Shown in pieces: positions 29,142 through 38,246 of a stretch of DNA of 59,650 nt. Source of the stretch: an uncultured Marinilabiliaceae bacterium. GTDB taxonomy: Bacteria; Bacteroidota; Bacteroidia; Bacteroidales; Marinilabiliaceae. A program made the position numbers and the translations under genes. The stretch covers positions 1 through 59,650 of the forward strand of contig CALEUX010000125.1 of assembly GCA_937920475.1 (NCBI GenBank). Direction: 5' to 3'. Position 1 is the first letter of the stretch. Every line of letters begins with the position of its first letter. The notes under the pieces were generated by a model that was given only the letters and a program-made list of their open reading frames with translations, made no database searches and was not told the DNA's origin.

Positions 29142-29296
29142 AAGAGGCCGTCTAAAAAGTTATCAAACTCAATCTTTTTTCTTTGTGCTCCTTTGTGTGT
29201 ACTTTGTTTTCCTTTGTGATTTAATTATTAAGTTTTACCACAAAGAACTCTAAGATTATCACAAAGTCTTACTAATGGCTTTTTAGACAGCCTCTT
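29142..29296. repeat. Long-armed inverted repeat between convergent genes
   Basis: AAGAGGCCGTCTAAAAAG (29142-29159) is the inverted match of CTTTTTAGACAGCCTCTT (29279-29296) with one mismatch. Between the arms lie CTTTGTG repeats on the left and CACAAAG on the right, which can pair as an inner stem. The element fills the space between GH28 and the convergent DUF4861 gene and may stop transcription from both sides. A CCACAAAGTCGCC stretch near 8030 resembles the inner part. It may be a decayed miniature element. Confidence 0.6.
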
Positions 29297-29345
29297 ACTA
29301 ATGAAAATGTTACTTCAATAAAGCATCCAAATTATAACCAACTTT

Positions 29346-30572
29346 CTACCACTTTACTTCATCCAGTTTCAGTGCTGCTTTTGAGAGTTTATCTTTAAAC
29401 CAGGCTTCACTCGAAAAGTTGGCATCCTGCAATTCCCAGCCTGCAAAAAAAGCGTATCGGGCGGGGATGTTATCATCCAGTTTGATGGCTGCTAAATGGG
29501 TTTGAATAATACCTTCGCCAGATGCAGGTGCTTCTTTGTATTCAACAAATTGCGAAGCAGGTACCAACAATCCCAAGCCGAGTATCTCACCATCAAAAGC
29601 CTGATTGCCATGTGTGCCCGAAATTTTCAAACCGGCGGTTTCCATTTGGAATGCCGGTAAATTGTGCATGTCAACAATACCGGTGTACAAAACTTCGTTG
29701 CCTTGTAAATTGTCAACCCAAACTTCGCTGCGGTAAAAATGGTCGCCGGCATAAATAGATATCCGGTGAACAATATTGTACAATCGGTCACCAGCCGGAA
29801 CGCCGGTAAATGTGAACTCAAACATAGCTCTTACCGGACCTTCGGTAATAAAGCGATAAGTTCCCGATTCAGCCTGCCCAACCCGGTATAGTCCTTCTCC
29901 AAAACCAATGGCTATTGCTCCGGCACCCAGTGAGTTACCTACCTTTAAAATATCCATACCCCAATTATCCAAAACATGGTAATTCTGTCCGCGAATGCCA
30001 GCGCTGTCGAGGGCCATTTCGGTTGTTGTTTTACCAAAAATATCCATGCCATTGCGGGCATCGTAATAATTTCGAAAGCCTACCAGGTCGTTTTCCCAGG
30101 CGGGGCCTTCCATTTGAAATACTGCTGAAATGGTAGGACTATCGGTACTCTTTAATCTTAGTTCTGATTCAACTTCGTTATAGGGGTCATTTTTATAACC
30201 AAAGCGAATGTTGGTTCTTTTGGCAAATTCGGGCATTTCAGAGGCCGAAACAGCTTTGAACGAGAATTTTAATGTCTGGTTTTCTTCAAAATCGGCCATA
30301 AATGCAATTTCGTCCCAGGTGCCATCTCCATCCAAATCGTCGCATTGCGAAATGGCCACCTTACCGTTATTGTCGGTAACCAATATTTTCGATTCAGCCG
30401 TTAAAATACCTTGAATTAAGGGTTCAACAGTTTCGCGGTCAAGAACAAAAGCTTTGCCTTTAACAGGTTCGTTAAACGGATTTTTAGCTTCAAACCCGTG
30501 AAAACCGGGCTTTGAGCATGCAGCCAGCATAAAAACTGCTGCAGAAATAAACAATACTCTTTTTAATTGCAT
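29346..30572 (-). CDS. DUF4861 lipoprotein of unknown function
   Basis: This is a 408-aa lipoprotein whose signal ends in LAAC (Cys19). I recognise it as a DUF4861 protein from the N-terminal beta-rich segment with DDLDGDGTWDEIAFMADF, the central GPAWENDLVGFRNYYDARNG and the C-terminal FFAGWE. This family is common in Bacteroidota loci for uronic-acid polysaccharides. Its biochemical role is not known to me. It is the last gene of the minus-strand set with KduD, KdgF and KduI, yet it is exported while those are cytoplasmic, so it may process an oligo-uronide outside. The 122-bp gap to kduD holds only a weak GGGCGAA hairpin. Confidence 0.75.
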   Translation of the reverse strand: MQLKRVLFISAAVFMLAACSKPGFHGFEAKNPFNEPVKGKAFVLDRETVEPLIQGILTAESKILVTDNNGKVAISQCDDLDGDGTWDEIAFMADFEENQTLKFSFKAVSASEMPEFAKRTNIRFGYKNDPYNEVESELRLKSTDSPTISAVFQMEGPAWENDLVGFRNYYDARNGMDIFGKTTTEMALDSAGIRGQNYHVLDNWGMDILKVGNSLGAGAIAIGFGEGLYRVGQAESGTYRFITEGPVRAMFEFTFTGVPAGDRLYNIVHRISIYAGDHFYRSEVWVDNLQGNEVLYTGIVDMHNLPAFQMETAGLKISGTHGNQAFDGEILGLGLLVPASQFVEYKEAPASGEGIIQTHLAAIKLDDNIPARYAFFAGWELQDANFSSEAWFKDKLSKAALKLDEVKW

Positions 30573-30694
30573 AGTTTATTGGTTTAGATGAAAGAATACT
30601 CAAATTAAATGGTGAACCAGAGACATTTAACAAACAAGAAGGGCGAAACATTTGAATCATAATTTATCAACAAAAAGCTTCGCCCATTGAGTTG

Positions 30695-31495
30695 CTATAG
30701 GTCATTTTCTCCTTTTACGTAGCCAAAGTTGGCCAGAATACCACCATCCACATAAAGTATGTGGCCATTAACAAAGTTGCTGGCCTTTGATGCCAGAAAA
30801 AGAGCAGCATTACCTACATCTTCGGGTTCGCCCCAACGACCGGCAGGTGTGCGTGTCATAACCAAATCGTTAAATGGATGATTGCCTTCGCGAATTGGTG
30901 CTGTTTGTGCCGTGGCAATGTAACCAGGGCCTATTCCATTAATCTGAAGGTTGTATTTTGCCCATTCGCAGGTCATGTTAGCTGTTAACAGCTTTAAACC
31001 GCCTTTGGCTGCAGCATAGGCTGAAACAGAATTACGTCCGTAAACACTCATCATTGAACACATGTTGATGATTTTACCGGCACGTTTTTCAATCATTTTT
31101 GGTGCTACCCGTTTGGCCACAATTAAGGGGGCAATCAGGTCAACATCAATCACTTGTTTAAAGTCGGCAAGCGGCATGTCTAAAATAGGAATACGTTTAA
31201 TAATGCCGGCATTGTTGATGAGAATATCCACACTGCCAACCTCTTTCTCAATTTGAGAAATTCCCTTGTCCACATCTGCTTCGTTGGTAACATCAAACAC
31301 CAATGTGTAAACATCAATTCCATCCTGAGCATACTCTGCTTTGCAGGCATCCAAACGTTCCTGCGAAAGGTCGTTGACACAAATTTTAGCACCGGCTTTG
31401 CCCAGCACTTTGCCAATGGCCATACCAATACCGTGGGTTCCACCGGTAATAAGTGCCACTTTGCCGCTTAAATCGAATAATTCATTTATTATCAT
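30695..31495 (-). CDS. kduD: 2-dehydro-3-deoxy-D-gluconate 5-dehydrogenase (KduD), SDR family
   Basis: KduD reduces 2,5-diketo-3-deoxygluconate (DKII) to 2-keto-3-deoxygluconate (KDG) in the cytoplasm using NAD(P)H. The 266-aa protein has the classic SDR set: TGGTHGIG (about 17-24) for cofactor binding, NNAG (about 93-96), a catalytic Ser in MCSMMS, and YAAAKGG with Tyr and Lys near 158-162. NGIGPGYIATAQT and FVNGHILYVDGG are typical of the KduD/gluconate 5-dehydrogenase group. Sequence alone does not separate KduD from gluconate 5-dehydrogenase. The decision rests on the adjacent kdgF-like and kduI genes, 11 bp and about 360 bp upstream. Confidence 0.85.
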   Translation of the reverse strand: MIINELFDLSGKVALITGGTHGIGMAIGKVLGKAGAKICVNDLSQERLDACKAEYAQDGIDVYTLVFDVTNEADVDKGISQIEKEVGSVDILINNAGIIKRIPILDMPLADFKQVIDVDLIAPLIVAKRVAPKMIEKRAGKIINMCSMMSVYGRNSVSAYAAAKGGLKLLTANMTCEWAKYNLQINGIGPGYIATAQTAPIREGNHPFNDLVMTRTPAGRWGEPEDVGNAALFLASKASNFVNGHILYVDGGILANFGYVKGENDL

Positions 31496-31506
31496 AATTC
31501 CAGTAT

Positions 31507-31857
31507 TTAATCGTTTAAAAATTCTTTTCGTAACGGTGTAAAGCAGTCAATAATTCGAACATGACTGGTTAATCGCTGAATGGAGTGCTGAACATTGGAA
31601 GGCATGGCAAACATATCTCCTTTTTTCAGGTGCACGGGCTCTTTACCTTCCGAAAACAGCAAAACCTCACCTTCTGCCATAAACGATACCTGCTCATGTA
31701 CATGATGGTGTAACGGGTCTGGCTGATGGGTGGGACCATCATAAAAATCGGCTACTACCAGCATCAGATTATCAGTATAGATAATACGTCTTTCAAAACC
31801 TTCGGCAACCCGGGTAACCGGCGCTTCCTTGTATTTTTCCCAAAACCCGGTCAGCAT
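31507..31857 (-). CDS. kdgF: KdgF-type cupin, unsaturated uronate linearisation
   Basis: KdgF-type cupins convert the unsaturated uronate ring released by lyases and GH105 into open-chain 4-deoxy-L-threo-5-hexosulose uronate (DKI). The 116-aa protein has a single cupin domain with metal ligands His50, His52, Gln56 and His91 (HHHVHEQ and NVQHS), and the expected Gly seven residues after Gln56. Size and motif match the KdgF family, where Gln replaces the usual Glu. It lies between kduD (11 bp) and kduI (1 bp), so the three form a translation-coupled block for the unsaturated branch. Generic small cupins exist, so the assignment leans on context. Confidence 0.8.
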   Translation of the reverse strand: MLTGFWEKYKEAPVTRVAEGFERRIIYTDNLMLVVADFYDGPTHQPDPLHHHVHEQVSFMAEGEVLLFSEGKEPVHLKKGDMFAMPSNVQHSIQRLTSHVRIIDCFTPLRKEFLND

Positions 31858-31858
31858 A

Positions 31859-32695
31859 TTATTTCAGTTCGGTTGGTTTACGTGTGTCCATATCACCATA
31901 GTCGAGGTTTTCGCCAGCCATACCCCAAATAAATGTGTAATTGGAAGTACCGGCAGCACTATGAATGCTCCACGATGGAGAAATCACTGCTTCTTCGTTT
32001 TTCATCCAGATGTGGCGGGTTTCATCAGGCTGCCCCATAAAATGACAAACCACCTGTTCTTCAGGAACTTCAAAATAGAAGTAGGCCTCCATACGCCTGT
32101 TGTGTGTATGAGGTGGCATGGTATTCCATACGCTGCCGGGTTTAAGTTCGGTCATTCCCATTTGCAGCTGACAGGTTTCTACCACGCTGTTTACCATTAA
32201 TTTGTTTATTTGGCGATGGTTCGCTGTTTCCAGCGCTCCCAGCACAACAACTTCGGCATCGGCCAGAGTGATTTTTTTGTTTGGAAACTGTTTGTGAGCA
32301 GGGGCAGAGTTGATATACAACTTTGCGGGATTACTGGCATCATCAGAATACAAAACAACATCTTTGTTGCCACTGCCCAGGTACAGAGCTTCTTTATAAC
32401 CAAGTTTGTATTCCATACCATCGGCTTTAATGGTTGCAGGTCCACCAACGTTGATAAAACCTATTTCGCGTCGTTGCAGAAAAAACTGAGCTTTCAGTTC
32501 TTCAAACGGTTCCAGTTTACTCCCTTCTTTGGTGGGCATAGCACCACCAACAATTAAACGGTCGTACATGGAATACACCATTTTTATCTTACCTGGTTTA
32601 AACAAACCATCAACCAGAAAATCCTTGCGAAGTCTTTCTGTGTCATAATGTTTTGCATCAGATGGATGCGCTGCATACCTTAATTCCCATTCCAT
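31859..32695 (-). CDS. kduI: 4-deoxy-L-threo-5-hexosulose-uronate ketol-isomerase (KduI)
   Basis: KduI isomerises DKI to DKII, the step between KdgF and KduD. The protein is 278 aa, the same length as the E. coli enzyme. The zinc ligands fall at the same numbers: His196 and His198 in PPHTHNRR, Glu203 in MEAYFYF, and His245 in SWSIHSAAG. LRYAAHPSDAKHYDTE at the N-terminus and NLDYGDMD at the C-terminus are family hallmarks. No signal peptide is seen, so it is cytoplasmic. It is transcribed with kdgF and kduD, and possibly from the LacI gene upstream. Confidence 0.95.
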   Translation of the reverse strand: MEWELRYAAHPSDAKHYDTERLRKDFLVDGLFKPGKIKMVYSMYDRLIVGGAMPTKEGSKLEPFEELKAQFFLQRREIGFINVGGPATIKADGMEYKLGYKEALYLGSGNKDVVLYSDDASNPAKLYINSAPAHKQFPNKKITLADAEVVVLGALETANHRQINKLMVNSVVETCQLQMGMTELKPGSVWNTMPPHTHNRRMEAYFYFEVPEEQVVCHFMGQPDETRHIWMKNEEAVISPSWSIHSAAGTSNYTFIWGMAGENLDYGDMDTRKPTELK

Positions 32696-32868
32696 ATTTT
32701 TCTGTTTTATGGTTAATTATTCTAGTTTTAATTCATTTTTCAGCTGTTGGCATATCTTTAAATACCAAAAAATATTTGTCTCTCAATATTATCCTATGAT
32801 TTTTCCCTATTGACTATTTACTTCAGCCTTCAGCCTACAGCCTGTTTACTATAGTCTTTCTCTGATAT

Positions 32869-34197
32869 CTATTCTTCAAACAATTGCTTCATCTGCGATT
32901 CATTCATTTGAAGCACTTTTACCATTTGGGCATCCAATTCTTCCGGTTTTTCATCTCCTGAGCCTTGCCCTGTTTTCTGAACAAACAAGGCAAAAACGCC
33001 TTTGTGTCTCCATAGTTCAGTATCGTATGATGGCTCCCATTGGCCAACTTCCAGTTCATGTAAAACTTTTTGCTGCCAAACCATATTTTCGCCCGAAACA
33101 GCAGTAGCAACTACCACACAATTATTGGCTTCGGCATCGCGATAAACCAAAAAGAAGCGGGTATCAGCGCCCAAACTTTTTGCAAGCAATTGTGGTCTGC
33201 TTATTGGAATCCGCCTGGTTCCGCCACCTGACAAAGAAAAAGCCGTGGTTCTTGAAGAAGCTTTTGATAAGTTCCATTTTTCACCGTTATGATACACCAC
33301 ATAAAATTGGGTAATTGAATCGCCGACAGCCGTCCAGTAAGATGCTATGGCCGGATGTCCGGCTGCATCGGTAGTTATGGAGGTTTGGTTAATGAGGTTG
33401 CTGTTTTGTGGAATTTCCATGGCAATTTCCGATACTTCATAGGTAATGGGCATTGGCAAAGGTTTATTGTTCGATGTGGTCCAGTTTTTACCGCCATCAA
33501 CCGAACGGGCATAACACAGGTTATGATTGGTGGCAACATCCCATGTGTCGCGCCATACATACGATAAATGAATGGCCCCTGTGTTATCTACAGCCATTTG
33601 CCAGTAGGCATTTCTAAGCCCATCGCCACTAACCAGATTATCCTGAATCCTTTCCCAGCGTTTTTCTTTTAAACGATAACGGTTTAAAACTATATTGCCA
33701 GCCCCCGAGGCTCCATGCCGGTAAACAAAATACATCCCACCATCAGGTAAGGCATAGAATTCAGGATAAGTAACAAGATTATCTTCAAGCGTTCCTGTCA
33801 TTGGTAGTTTATCACCCAGTTCAAGGCTTTGAGGGGCAACCGATTTGGCATAGTTCAGTGGCCCGTTGTGGTGGTCCCAGCAAACATGTAAATAGCCGTC
33901 TCCATCAACCATTATGCTGATAATATTATGAGCATCCTTTACATTGCCGGTATATTGGGTTTGGTTCAGAATCCATTCCGATGAGCCATGTTTGCGTTTA
34001 CCCAATATTACATGACCGGTACTGTCGTAATAGGCGATATATTGAAATTTTGCATCCGAAACCAGAGAGTTTTTCCTGAAAATGGTGGTGTTAACCGATG
34101 TTTTTGCCCATCCTAATCCCACTTCGGTAACAACCGGAGTTATTTTACATCCGGTTATAAATATAAATGCAACGATGATGATTAAACTAATTTTCAT
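32869..34197 (-). CDS. BNR_4-type beta-propeller lipoprotein, function uncertain
   Basis: This 442-aa lipoprotein has a signal ending in FITGC (Cys17). The rest is a predicted propeller of the BNR-repeat type, with repeats such as DGDGYLHVCWDHHNGPL, DNTGAIHLSYVWRD and DAAGHPAIASYWTA. I recognise the BNR_4 family, which is frequent in polysaccharide loci. Some seven-bladed propeller polysaccharide lyases share this architecture and use a His and a Tyr. The DAHN and DHHNGPLNY segments here could supply such residues, but this is a guess. It is encoded between the LacI regulator and kduI, suggesting uronate-linked expression. A debranching or lyase role outside the cytoplasm is possible. Confidence 0.65.
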   Translation of the reverse strand: MKISLIIIVAFIFITGCKITPVVTEVGLGWAKTSVNTTIFRKNSLVSDAKFQYIAYYDSTGHVILGKRKHGSSEWILNQTQYTGNVKDAHNIISIMVDGDGYLHVCWDHHNGPLNYAKSVAPQSLELGDKLPMTGTLEDNLVTYPEFYALPDGGMYFVYRHGASGAGNIVLNRYRLKEKRWERIQDNLVSGDGLRNAYWQMAVDNTGAIHLSYVWRDTWDVATNHNLCYARSVDGGKNWTTSNNKPLPMPITYEVSEIAMEIPQNSNLINQTSITTDAAGHPAIASYWTAVGDSITQFYVVYHNGEKWNLSKASSRTTAFSLSGGGTRRIPISRPQLLAKSLGADTRFFLVYRDAEANNCVVVATAVSGENMVWQQKVLHELEVGQWEPSYDTELWRHKGVFALFVQKTGQGSGDEKPEELDAQMVKVLQMNESQMKQLFEE

Positions 34198-34302
34198 CCG
34201 TAAATAATTTGTTTGTTAATGGTCAGATGGAACTCACATGTCGAATTTTCATAAGTGTATGTGATTTTCCGCAAACATGTTCGTTTCATATTGTTGTTTA
34301 AT

Positions 34303-35310
34303 TTATTTTACTGATGATTCCCTCACCAGAAGCCTTACCGGGACTATTTCTTCGATGCCATCTCCCGAGTTATTGTCAGCGATTACTTTAATCATTGATT
34401 TAGCAGCCCTGATGCCCATATCGTAGGCATTTTGCTCAACGGTTGATAGCTTTGGCGCAATTATTTCAGCAAAAGGCTCGTTGGCAAATCCTACCACGCC
34501 AATATCTGTGGGTACCTTCAAACCCGAATGTTGAATGGCCTGAATGGCTCCTGTTGCCGAAAAATCGCCTGCACAAAAAAACGCGTCCACTTTATTTTTG
34601 GCTATCAATTTTAAAGCTTCTTCAAAACCGGTTTCGCGGGTTATGGCATTTTCAATTACCATAGATGGTTCGAAAACCAATCCAGCCTCATCAATGGCAT
34701 ATTTATAACCATTCAAACGTTCCTGATAAACATTAACCGCCATTGAACCTGTTAAATGCGCGATGCGATTATATCCATTGCGTATCAGGTGTTTAACAGC
34801 CAAATGAGCCCCGGTAAAGTTGTCGTTTACTATGCGTGGGCCGGGAATTAACTTGTTTACCCTGTCGAACTGAACCACCGGCACACGTTGACGGGTTGCC
34901 TGAATGATATGTTCAAAATCGGTGGTCTCAATGGAGTGCGACATAATGATGCCTGCCACCCGATTCTTTAATAATACCTGAATGGCCTGACGTTCCTTTA
35001 TCAGGCGTTCATGACTTTGGCAAATCAGCAGATTAAACCCGGCCGGATTCAGAACTTCTTCAACTGCACTGATAACATGACTGAAAAAGTTTCGGTTAAT
35101 TCTTGGCACCAACATGCCAATGGTGTCACTTGTTCCTTTTCGAAGCGATGATGCCACCACATTTGGCTGGTAGCCTAACTCGGCAGCTTTATTGAGCACT
35201 TTTTGGCGGGTTGTTAGGCTTACACGCGAATTCCCGGCCAGAGCCCTTGATACCGTTGAGGGTGTAACACCCAAAGCCAATGCAATATCGATAATAGTGG
35301 CACGTCGCAT
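34303..35310 (-). CDS. LacI-family transcriptional regulator (uronate catabolism)
   Basis: This is a 335-aa DNA-binding regulator with an N-terminal LacI helix-turn-helix (TIIDIALALGVTPSTVSRAL, about 4-23) and hinge region (NVVASSLRKG). The periplasmic-binding-protein-like sensor domain covers about 60-330. It is the first gene of the minus-strand set leading to the BNR lipoprotein and kduI-kdgF-kduD, and is divergent from uxaC. It probably represses both sides in response to a uronate intermediate such as KDG. A palindrome CAAACGTTTG with the CG centre typical of LacI operators lies 32 bp upstream of its start, suggesting self-control. The effector is inferred. Confidence 0.9.
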   Translation of the reverse strand: MRRATIIDIALALGVTPSTVSRALAGNSRVSLTTRQKVLNKAAELGYQPNVVASSLRKGTSDTIGMLVPRINRNFFSHVISAVEEVLNPAGFNLLICQSHERLIKERQAIQVLLKNRVAGIIMSHSIETTDFEHIIQATRQRVPVVQFDRVNKLIPGPRIVNDNFTGAHLAVKHLIRNGYNRIAHLTGSMAVNVYQERLNGYKYAIDEAGLVFEPSMVIENAITRETGFEEALKLIAKNKVDAFFCAGDFSATGAIQAIQHSGLKVPTDIGVVGFANEPFAEIIAPKLSTVEQNAYDMGIRAAKSMIKVIADNNSGDGIEEIVPVRLLVRESSVK

Positions 35311-35341
35311 AATCCGGATTAATGTTTCTGATACAAAAATA

Positions 35342-35351
35342 CAAACGTTTG
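35342..35351. promoter_or_regulatory. Candidate LacI-family operator upstream of the lacI-type gene
   Basis: CAAACGTTTG is a perfect 10-bp palindrome with the central CG usual for LacI-family operators. It lies in the 291-bp divergent region between the regulator gene and uxaC. A second perfect palindrome, TCGTTAACGA (35580-35589), lies 12 bp before the uxaC start. Its centre is TA, so it is a weaker operator candidate. The region is otherwise AT-rich without a clear feature. Confidence 0.4.
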
Positions 35352-35601
35352 CACAAAAAACACAAATTAATTTTCGTTTTTTTTTAATTTCAGAAATAAA
35401 AGATACGGTTTAATAATTGTAATAGCTATACTTATGAATTAATTAAGATAACGTTTTGTATGATGTAAAATATTGCTATTAAGGATTATAATATATTTAT
35501 TTGCATTTGTGTCATTATTTTTAAAAGAAAAAATAGTTAAAATATTTGCAAAAAATTCAAACCTGTTATATCTTCGTGTTCGTTAACGACAATTTAAAAA
35601 T

Positions 35602-36996
35602 ATGGCAAATTTCATCCATCCTGATTTTATTTTAGAAGGAAAGACAGCGCAAAAGCTTTATCACGATTATGCAGAAAAACAACCCATCGTTGATTTTCAT
35701 TGTCATTTGTCGCCAAAACTGGTGGCCGACAATCATCAATTTGAAAGCCTTGGGCAAATTTGGTTAGAAGGCGACCATTACAAGTGGAGAGCAATGCGCA
35801 CCAATGGTGTTGATGAATCGTTTTGTACCGGAAATCATTCGTTCCGCGACAAATTTCAGAAATGGGCTGAAACAGTGCCTTACACCATTGGCAATCCCCT
35901 GCATCACTGGACACATCTGGAGCTGGCTCGTTACTTTAATATTTTTGAGTTGCTGTCGCCGGCCAATGCCGGTAAAATTTACGACCAGGCCACAGAAATG
36001 CTGCAACAGGATGATTTCAGAACACAAAACATCCTGAAAAAAATGAACGTTGAAGTGGTTGGAACCACCGACGACCCCATTGATACCCTGGAATACCATC
36101 AGGCACTGAAAAATTTCAGTGTAAAAATAAGACCTACTTTCAGGCCCGATAATGTTTTAAAAACTGAAGATACCAACTTCTTTAACGGCTATATTCAAAA
36201 ATTGGAAGTTGTTTCAGGTAAAACTATATCAAAACTTGCCGATTTAATCGCTGTTTTGGATGAGCGGCACGCCTTTTTTCATGAGGCAGGCTGTAAAGCA
36301 TCAGATCATGGTCTCGACCGACTTTACTATACGCCCGATTTCAGAACAGGAGCCGATAAATCGTTTGAAAAGTTGCGTGCCGGACAACCTTTGAGCGAAC
36401 AGGAAACAGAAGGTTACAGAACTTTTGTAATGTACGAGTTATGCAAAATGAACCATAAACGTGGGTGGGTTCAACAATTCCATTTGGGTGCCATGCGTAA
36501 TAACAATACCAGGATGTTTAAAAAACTTGGCGCCGATGTTGGTTTCGATTCTATTGGAAACTCTCAGGATGCCAATAAAATATCGCGCTTTATGGATTTA
36601 CTCGATAGCGAGGATAAACTGGCCAAAACCATCCTGTACAATCTCAATCCTGCCGATAATGAAATGTTTGTAACCATGCTGGGAAACTTCCAGGATGGAC
36701 GCACTCCCGGGAAAATTCAATATGGAGCCGGTTGGTGGTTTCTCGACCAAAAAGTGGGCATGGAAAAACACCTGAGAGACTTGTCTGTGTTGGGATTAAC
36801 ATCGCGCTTTGTAGGAATGGTTACCGATTCAAGAAGCTTCCTGTCGTATCCGCGACATGAGTACTTCCGAAGAATTCTATGCAATTATTTAGGTAATGAA
36901 ATCGACAAAGGATTGATTCCAAACGACCAGGCATTACTGAAAACGGTTGTTGAAGATATTTGCTACAATAACCCCATGAATTACTTTGGTTTCTAG
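35602..36996 (+). CDS. uxaC: Uronate isomerase (UxaC)
   Basis: UxaC isomerises D-galacturonate to D-tagaturonate and D-glucuronate to D-fructuronate in the cytoplasm, the entry step for saturated uronates. The 464-aa protein has the amidohydrolase-type metal motif DFHCHLSP with His33 and His35, the TTDDP segment near 152-156, and RTPGKIQYGAGWWFLD and SYPRHEYFRR near the C-terminus. Length is normal for the family. It heads a long plus-strand set of uronate catabolic genes and is divergent from a LacI regulator. Neither the reductase/dehydratase pair UxaB/UxaA nor UxuA follows in this window. Confidence 0.95.
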   Translation: MANFIHPDFILEGKTAQKLYHDYAEKQPIVDFHCHLSPKLVADNHQFESLGQIWLEGDHYKWRAMRTNGVDESFCTGNHSFRDKFQKWAETVPYTIGNPLHHWTHLELARYFNIFELLSPANAGKIYDQATEMLQQDDFRTQNILKKMNVEVVGTTDDPIDTLEYHQALKNFSVKIRPTFRPDNVLKTEDTNFFNGYIQKLEVVSGKTISKLADLIAVLDERHAFFHEAGCKASDHGLDRLYYTPDFRTGADKSFEKLRAGQPLSEQETEGYRTFVMYELCKMNHKRGWVQQFHLGAMRNNNTRMFKKLGADVGFDSIGNSQDANKISRFMDLLDSEDKLAKTILYNLNPADNEMFVTMLGNFQDGRTPGKIQYGAGWWFLDQKVGMEKHLRDLSVLGLTSRFVGMVTDSRSFLSYPRHEYFRRILCNYLGNEIDKGLIPNDQALLKTVVEDICYNNPMNYFGF

Positions 36997-37050
36997 GGAG
37001 ATTTAATCATTTACAAAAACAAAAAATATTACCAATTAAATATTATTTAA

Positions 37051-38088
37051 ATGACACCAAGAGTTGTTTCTTTCGGAGAAATCATGTTACGTTTATCCAC
37101 TCCCGGATATCAACGGTTTACACAAGCTACATCTTTCGATGCCTGCTATGGTGGTGGCGAAGCCAATGTGGCAGTATCATTGGCAAATTATGGAATTGAC
37201 TCTTCCTTTGTAACAGCCCTTCCTAAAAATGATTTGGGCAGTGCCTGCCACATGGACCTAATGAAATATGGGGTCGACACCAAAAATATTCAATTTGGCG
37301 GCGAACGATTGGGTATTTATTTTCTTGAAACCGGCGCCGTGGCGCGAGCCAGCAAGGTGGTTTACGACAGGTCCTATTCTTCCTTTTCACAGGTTAAAAA
37401 AGGACAATTCGATTGGGATAAAATACTCGAAGGTGCATCATGGTTTCACTGGACCGGCATAACACCGGCTGTTTCGCAGGGAGCTGCTGATGCTTGTCTG
37501 GAAGCCATTCAAACTGCCAATAAAAAAGGAATAACCGTATCGTGCGACCTTAACTACCGCAAGAACCTCTGGAAATATGGCAAAAAAGCCAATGATGTTA
37601 TGCCCGAACTGGTGGCTGGATGCGATGTGGTACTTGGCAACGAAGAAGATGCTGAAATGGTGCTTGGTATAAAACCCGAAGGCGTGGACGTTACCGGCGG
37701 CCATGTCGATGCCGAAGCCTATCGCAGCGTATCGGAACAAATAATGAAAAGTTTCCCTCGTGTTAAAAAAGTAATTACCACTTTACGTGGTTCGGTTAAT
37801 GCCAACCATAACTCATGGTCGGGCGTGCTGTTCGATGGTAAAAACCTTTATACTGCACCAACTTACCAAATTACGCATATTGTTGACAGGGTAGGTGGCG
37901 GCGACTCTTTTATGGGGGGGCTTATTTATGGTTTGCTTACTTATACAGGCAACGACGAAAAAGCACTGCGTTTTGCTACTGCAGCATCGTGCTTGAAACA
38001 CACCATACTGGGCGACTTCAACCAGGTTTCTGTTGATGAAGTTGAGAAACTGATGGGCGGTGACGCTTCAGGAAGGGTTTCCAGATAA
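37051..38088 (+). CDS. kdgK: 2-keto-3-deoxygluconate kinase (PfkB family)
   Basis: This kinase phosphorylates KDG to KDPG with ATP. The 345-aa protein has the PfkB opening SFGEIMLRLS, the GGGEANVAVSLA substrate loop, and the ATP/catalytic motif DRVGGGDSFMGG with catalytic Asp285. CDLNYRKNLW (about 166-175) is typical of KDG kinases. It is followed by a KDPG aldolase gene about 160 bp downstream, which supports KDG as substrate. A second PfkB kinase lies at 40055, and the two are clearly paralogous (shared GNEEDAEM/GNEEDFQL, TTLR, GGGD). The more canonical of the pair is this one. The gap to the aldolase gene is purine-rich and holds small palindromes. Confidence 0.85.
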   Translation: MTPRVVSFGEIMLRLSTPGYQRFTQATSFDACYGGGEANVAVSLANYGIDSSFVTALPKNDLGSACHMDLMKYGVDTKNIQFGGERLGIYFLETGAVARASKVVYDRSYSSFSQVKKGQFDWDKILEGASWFHWTGITPAVSQGAADACLEAIQTANKKGITVSCDLNYRKNLWKYGKKANDVMPELVAGCDVVLGNEEDAEMVLGIKPEGVDVTGGHVDAEAYRSVSEQIMKSFPRVKKVITTLRGSVNANHNSWSGVLFDGKNLYTAPTYQITHIVDRVGGGDSFMGGLIYGLLTYTGNDEKALRFATAASCLKHTILGDFNQVSVDEVEKLMGGDASGRVSR

Positions 38089-38246
38089 ATGACGGAGATC
38101 GAAGAAGGGAGAACGAAAACCGAAAACCGAAGAACGAAGAAAGAAGATGAAGCGAAGCGGAATTCCGCGTAGCGGAACAGAAAGTGTTAATTGTTAGCTG
38201 TCAGGAGCTAAGAGCTAACATCTGATAAATTTTAAACTAAAATATT

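Noticed and set aside
30641-30685. GGGCGAA/TTCGCCC hairpin between kduD and DUF4861
   Set aside because: Only 7 bp of stem with a 31-nt loop, too weak to call a terminator, and the genes run in the same direction.
38101-38230. Purine-rich GAACGAAGAA/CGAAAACCGAA tandem-looking stretch with small palindromes, considered as a CRISPR or regulatory array
   Set aside because: Units are irregular and only partly repeated, with no spacers of constant length. A similar purine-rich string occurs at 41135-41180, so it is probably simple low-complexity spacer.
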